From CAZPDM01 sp964585305 (GTDB lineage Bacteria > Planctomycetota > Uabimicrobiia > Uabimicrobiales > JABWCH01), in NCBI GenBank assembly GCA_964585305.1, contig CAZPDM010000043.1, positions 1 through 34,351 of the forward strand: 34,351 nt of DNA, in the 5' to 3' direction. The notes beneath the pieces are model-generated. The model searched no databases and was not told the DNA's origin. It saw only the letters and a list, made by a program, of their open reading frames with translations. Made by a program: the position numbers and the translations under genes. Every line of letters begins with the position of its first letter. Position 1 is the stretch's first letter. This document shows, piece after piece, positions 32,790 to 34,351 of the stretch.

Positions 32790-33413
32790 TTATTGATGAA
32801 CAAACGGGTTGCTTTCTTTTTCTTTTCCAATTGTTGTTATTGGGCCATGTCCAGAATAAACCCGAGTGTTTGAAGGCAATACATATAATCTTGTACGAAT
32901 ATTATTTTCTAATGATTCATAACATCCGCCAGGAAGATCTGTTCTTCCAATACTACCATTGAATAACACATCTCCTGCTAATAAATCTTCTCCAAAATGA
33001 TAGCATAAACTTCCAGGTGAATGTCCTGGAACATGGATAGCTTTTCCAGAAATTTTCCCAAATTGTACAATTTCACCATCTTGGAAATAGCGAGATACGG
33101 TAGGAATTTTAACATTTTTCATGCCAAATGTATATCCATATCTTGGAAGCGATTGCAAAAAAGGAACATCTTCTTGGTGCATATAAAAAGGAACTTGCAA
33201 AATTCTTTGTATATCTGCTACAGCTCCAATATGATCCACATGTCCATGTGTTGCAATAATATATTCAATTTTAACTTCCAATTCTTTAACACGAGCGAGG
33301 ATTTTTTCTGCTTCATCCCCAGGATCCACAAGTATTCCACATTTTGTTTCAGTACAAATAAGAATCCGTGCATTTTGTTGAAATGGGCTTACAACAATGG
33401 TTTCTATTTTCAT
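32790..33413 (-). CDS. MBL-fold metallo-hydrolase (glyoxalase II-like)
   Basis: A 207-residue soluble hydrolase with the metal-binding motif H56-x-H58-x-D60-H61 (THGHVDHIGA), then VPGHSPGS, the bridging Asp in LLAGDVLFNGSIGRTDLPGG, and YSGHGPIT. This pattern is typical of the short, single-domain YcbL/GloB-type branch that hydrolyses S-lactoylglutathione-like thioesters in some bacteria; others in this fold have unknown substrates. ATG 33413 overlaps the upstream gene's stop (ATGA), and AAAGGATG precedes it. Its own stop overlaps the lon ribosome binding region, so a three-gene operon is likely. Confidence 0.88.
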   Translation of the reverse strand: MKIETIVVSPFQQNARILICTETKCGILVDPGDEAEKILARVKELEVKIEYIIATHGHVDHIGAVADIQRILQVPFYMHQEDVPFLQSLPRYGYTFGMKNVKIPTVSRYFQDGEIVQFGKISGKAIHVPGHSPGSLCYHFGEDLLAGDVLFNGSIGRTDLPGGCYESLENNIRTRLYVLPSNTRVYSGHGPITTIGKEKESNPFVHQ

Positions 33414-34201
33414 CCATCATCCTTTCGTTCCAGCTTGATCTTTTCAAGCTCTTCAGGGCTTAATTTTTCTGCAACTTGTTTTTTAAGTTGCAAAATTTCC
33501 TCTTTTTGTTTTTCTGCCAATTTTTGTAACTTGACTTGATATTCTTGTAATTTACGATTTTCCTCACGTAAATTCAGGATAGTAATTTCTGATTTAGTCA
33601 AGCTAGATGTTAACTCCTGCACAGTTTTTTCCAACATCTCTTGTTTTTGAAATAAAATAATCTTACGATTTTCTTCCGCAGCCATCTGTTCCTGATATTC
33701 TTTTTGTAAACGTTGCACAAATTCCAAAAGTTGTTGATGGCTCATAGTACTTTGGGCATGGATTTGCGAGATATCTTTTTGATAATTCTGTTGTAAGCTG
33801 TTAATTTCTTGAGAAAACTGCTTTGATAAATTTTGCTGGTATTGAGCCAAATTTTGAGCCATATTTTTTTGTGCAGTTTCAACAGGCTGAAAATACCAAT
33901 AAATCCCGCCAGCAACTGAAAAAAGTAAAACTAGGAATAACAAAATCATTCCGACTACAGCTTTAATAAAAGATCTACTTTGTTGCCGATTGATATTTTC
34001 AAAAATGGCCATTTGCTGATGCTGTAAATGCTGCAATATAGGAGTTAAATTCTGCTGAGATACATAGATCAAGTTTGCCGGTTGGGCAGAAGACATATCT
34101 AAATTTGTAACCTCAGCAACATCAGAACGTACGATACTTTTGCAACCATCACTAGAATCTACATTCTGAGAACCAGATTTTTGAGAAATTTGTATATCCA
34201 T
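33410..34201 (-). CDS. Membrane-anchored coiled-coil protein of unknown function
   Basis: A 263-residue protein with no recognised family. A polar N-terminus (1-79) with Gln-rich IYVSQQNLTPILQHLQHQQ is followed by one membrane segment (~81-103, AVVGMILLFLVLLFSVAGGIYWYF) and a long Gln/Glu/Lys-rich helix (~110-255) that should be an extended coiled coil. It overlaps the hydrolase gene by four bases (ATGA), so it is translationally coupled. Its start ATG 34201 has no clear ribosome binding site. It could act as an envelope spacer or a scaffold, but this is speculation. Confidence 0.7.
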   Translation of the reverse strand: MDIQISQKSGSQNVDSSDGCKSIVRSDVAEVTNLDMSSAQPANLIYVSQQNLTPILQHLQHQQMAIFENINRQQSRSFIKAVVGMILLFLVLLFSVAGGIYWYFQPVETAQKNMAQNLAQYQQNLSKQFSQEINSLQQNYQKDISQIHAQSTMSHQQLLEFVQRLQKEYQEQMAAEENRKIILFQKQEMLEKTVQELTSSLTKSEITILNLREENRKLQEYQVKLQKLAEKQKEEILQLKKQVAEKLSPEELEKIKLERKDDG

Positions 34202-34351
34202 ATTTTAATTTTAATACCAATAAAATTAGTTAATCCCCTTAAGACAGGATTATATAGTTTTGTAGTTGAGGTATTTGAATAGCAATAACCATTGGAATTA
34301 GGTATTTACTAGAAATCGCTTAAATCATAAATGGAGAAAGTAATTCAAAGA
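34202..34351 (-). promoter_or_regulatory. Upstream region of the coiled-coil operon, with a weak promoter
   Basis: On the minus strand TTCAAA (34274-34279) and TATATA (34251-34256) are 17 bases apart, a weak match to a sigma-70 promoter. I see no gene in these last 150 bases. Confidence 0.25.

Noticed and set aside
32464..32796. Plus-strand ORF across the N gap
   Set aside because: It is the antisense of the lon repeat and reads through undefined bases; the FYFCFCLRIRIL repeats are only the complement of DSDSKAEAEVKQ.

Overview
The window is AT-rich and bacterial. I think it comes from the PVC superphylum, most likely a planctomycete- or lentisphaera-like member. The reasons are the gene order polA-coaE-rho (which I recall from Chlamydiae), a secreted protein built of DUF11 repeats that resembles chlamydial OmcB, a PEP-CTERM surface protein, and large beta-helix and choice-of-anchor proteins. 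This placement is an inference; no rRNA or other phylogenetic marker was examined.

Layout. Positions 1-1290 are a decayed edge: an antisense remnant of an IS200/IS605-type TnpB with an in-frame stop and a frameshift, plus three small unrecognised ORFs. Positions 1296-15279 form a long run of minus-strand genes. In transcription order these are a UPF0200-type P-loop kinase, a small Pro-rich protein, DNA polymerase I, dephospho-CoA kinase, a divergent Rho, a secreted TPR/coiled-coil protein, a very large membrane protein with repeated PH-like and DUF3592-like modules, a family 4 uracil-DNA glycosylase, a COG2509 flavoprotein and a holin-like small membrane protein. Positions 15280-15858 hold no gene but contain a good promoter and two perfect inverted repeats. 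They lead into a plus-strand group: the DUF11 envelope protein, a repeat-rich lipoprotein, a PP2C phosphatase, the tRNA methylthiotransferase MtaB and a UDP-glucuronate 4-epimerase-type enzyme. A spore-photoproduct-lyase-like radical SAM protein (minus) then stands back to back with a ferredoxin-nitroreductase (plus). Two exported surface proteins with different C-terminal anchors and a secreted C45-family Ntn hydrolase follow. The right end is a minus-strand operon: a membrane coiled-coil protein, a metallo-beta-lactamase hydrolase and Lon. Lon has an unusual acidic N-terminal tandem repeat that also hosts a 100-N scaffold gap.

Functionally, the left half combines DNA maintenance (PolA, UDG), transcription termination (Rho) and CoA synthesis with an uncharacterised envelope pair. 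The right half is dominated by cell-surface construction and protein quality control. The least explained items are the PH-like/DUF3592-like membrane protein with its secreted neighbour, the charged insertion inside the beta-helix protein, the two contrasting C-terminal sorting tails, the Lon N-terminal repeats, and the short direct duplications that recur next to gene ends. I did not see a CRISPR array, rRNA, tRNA or prophage.
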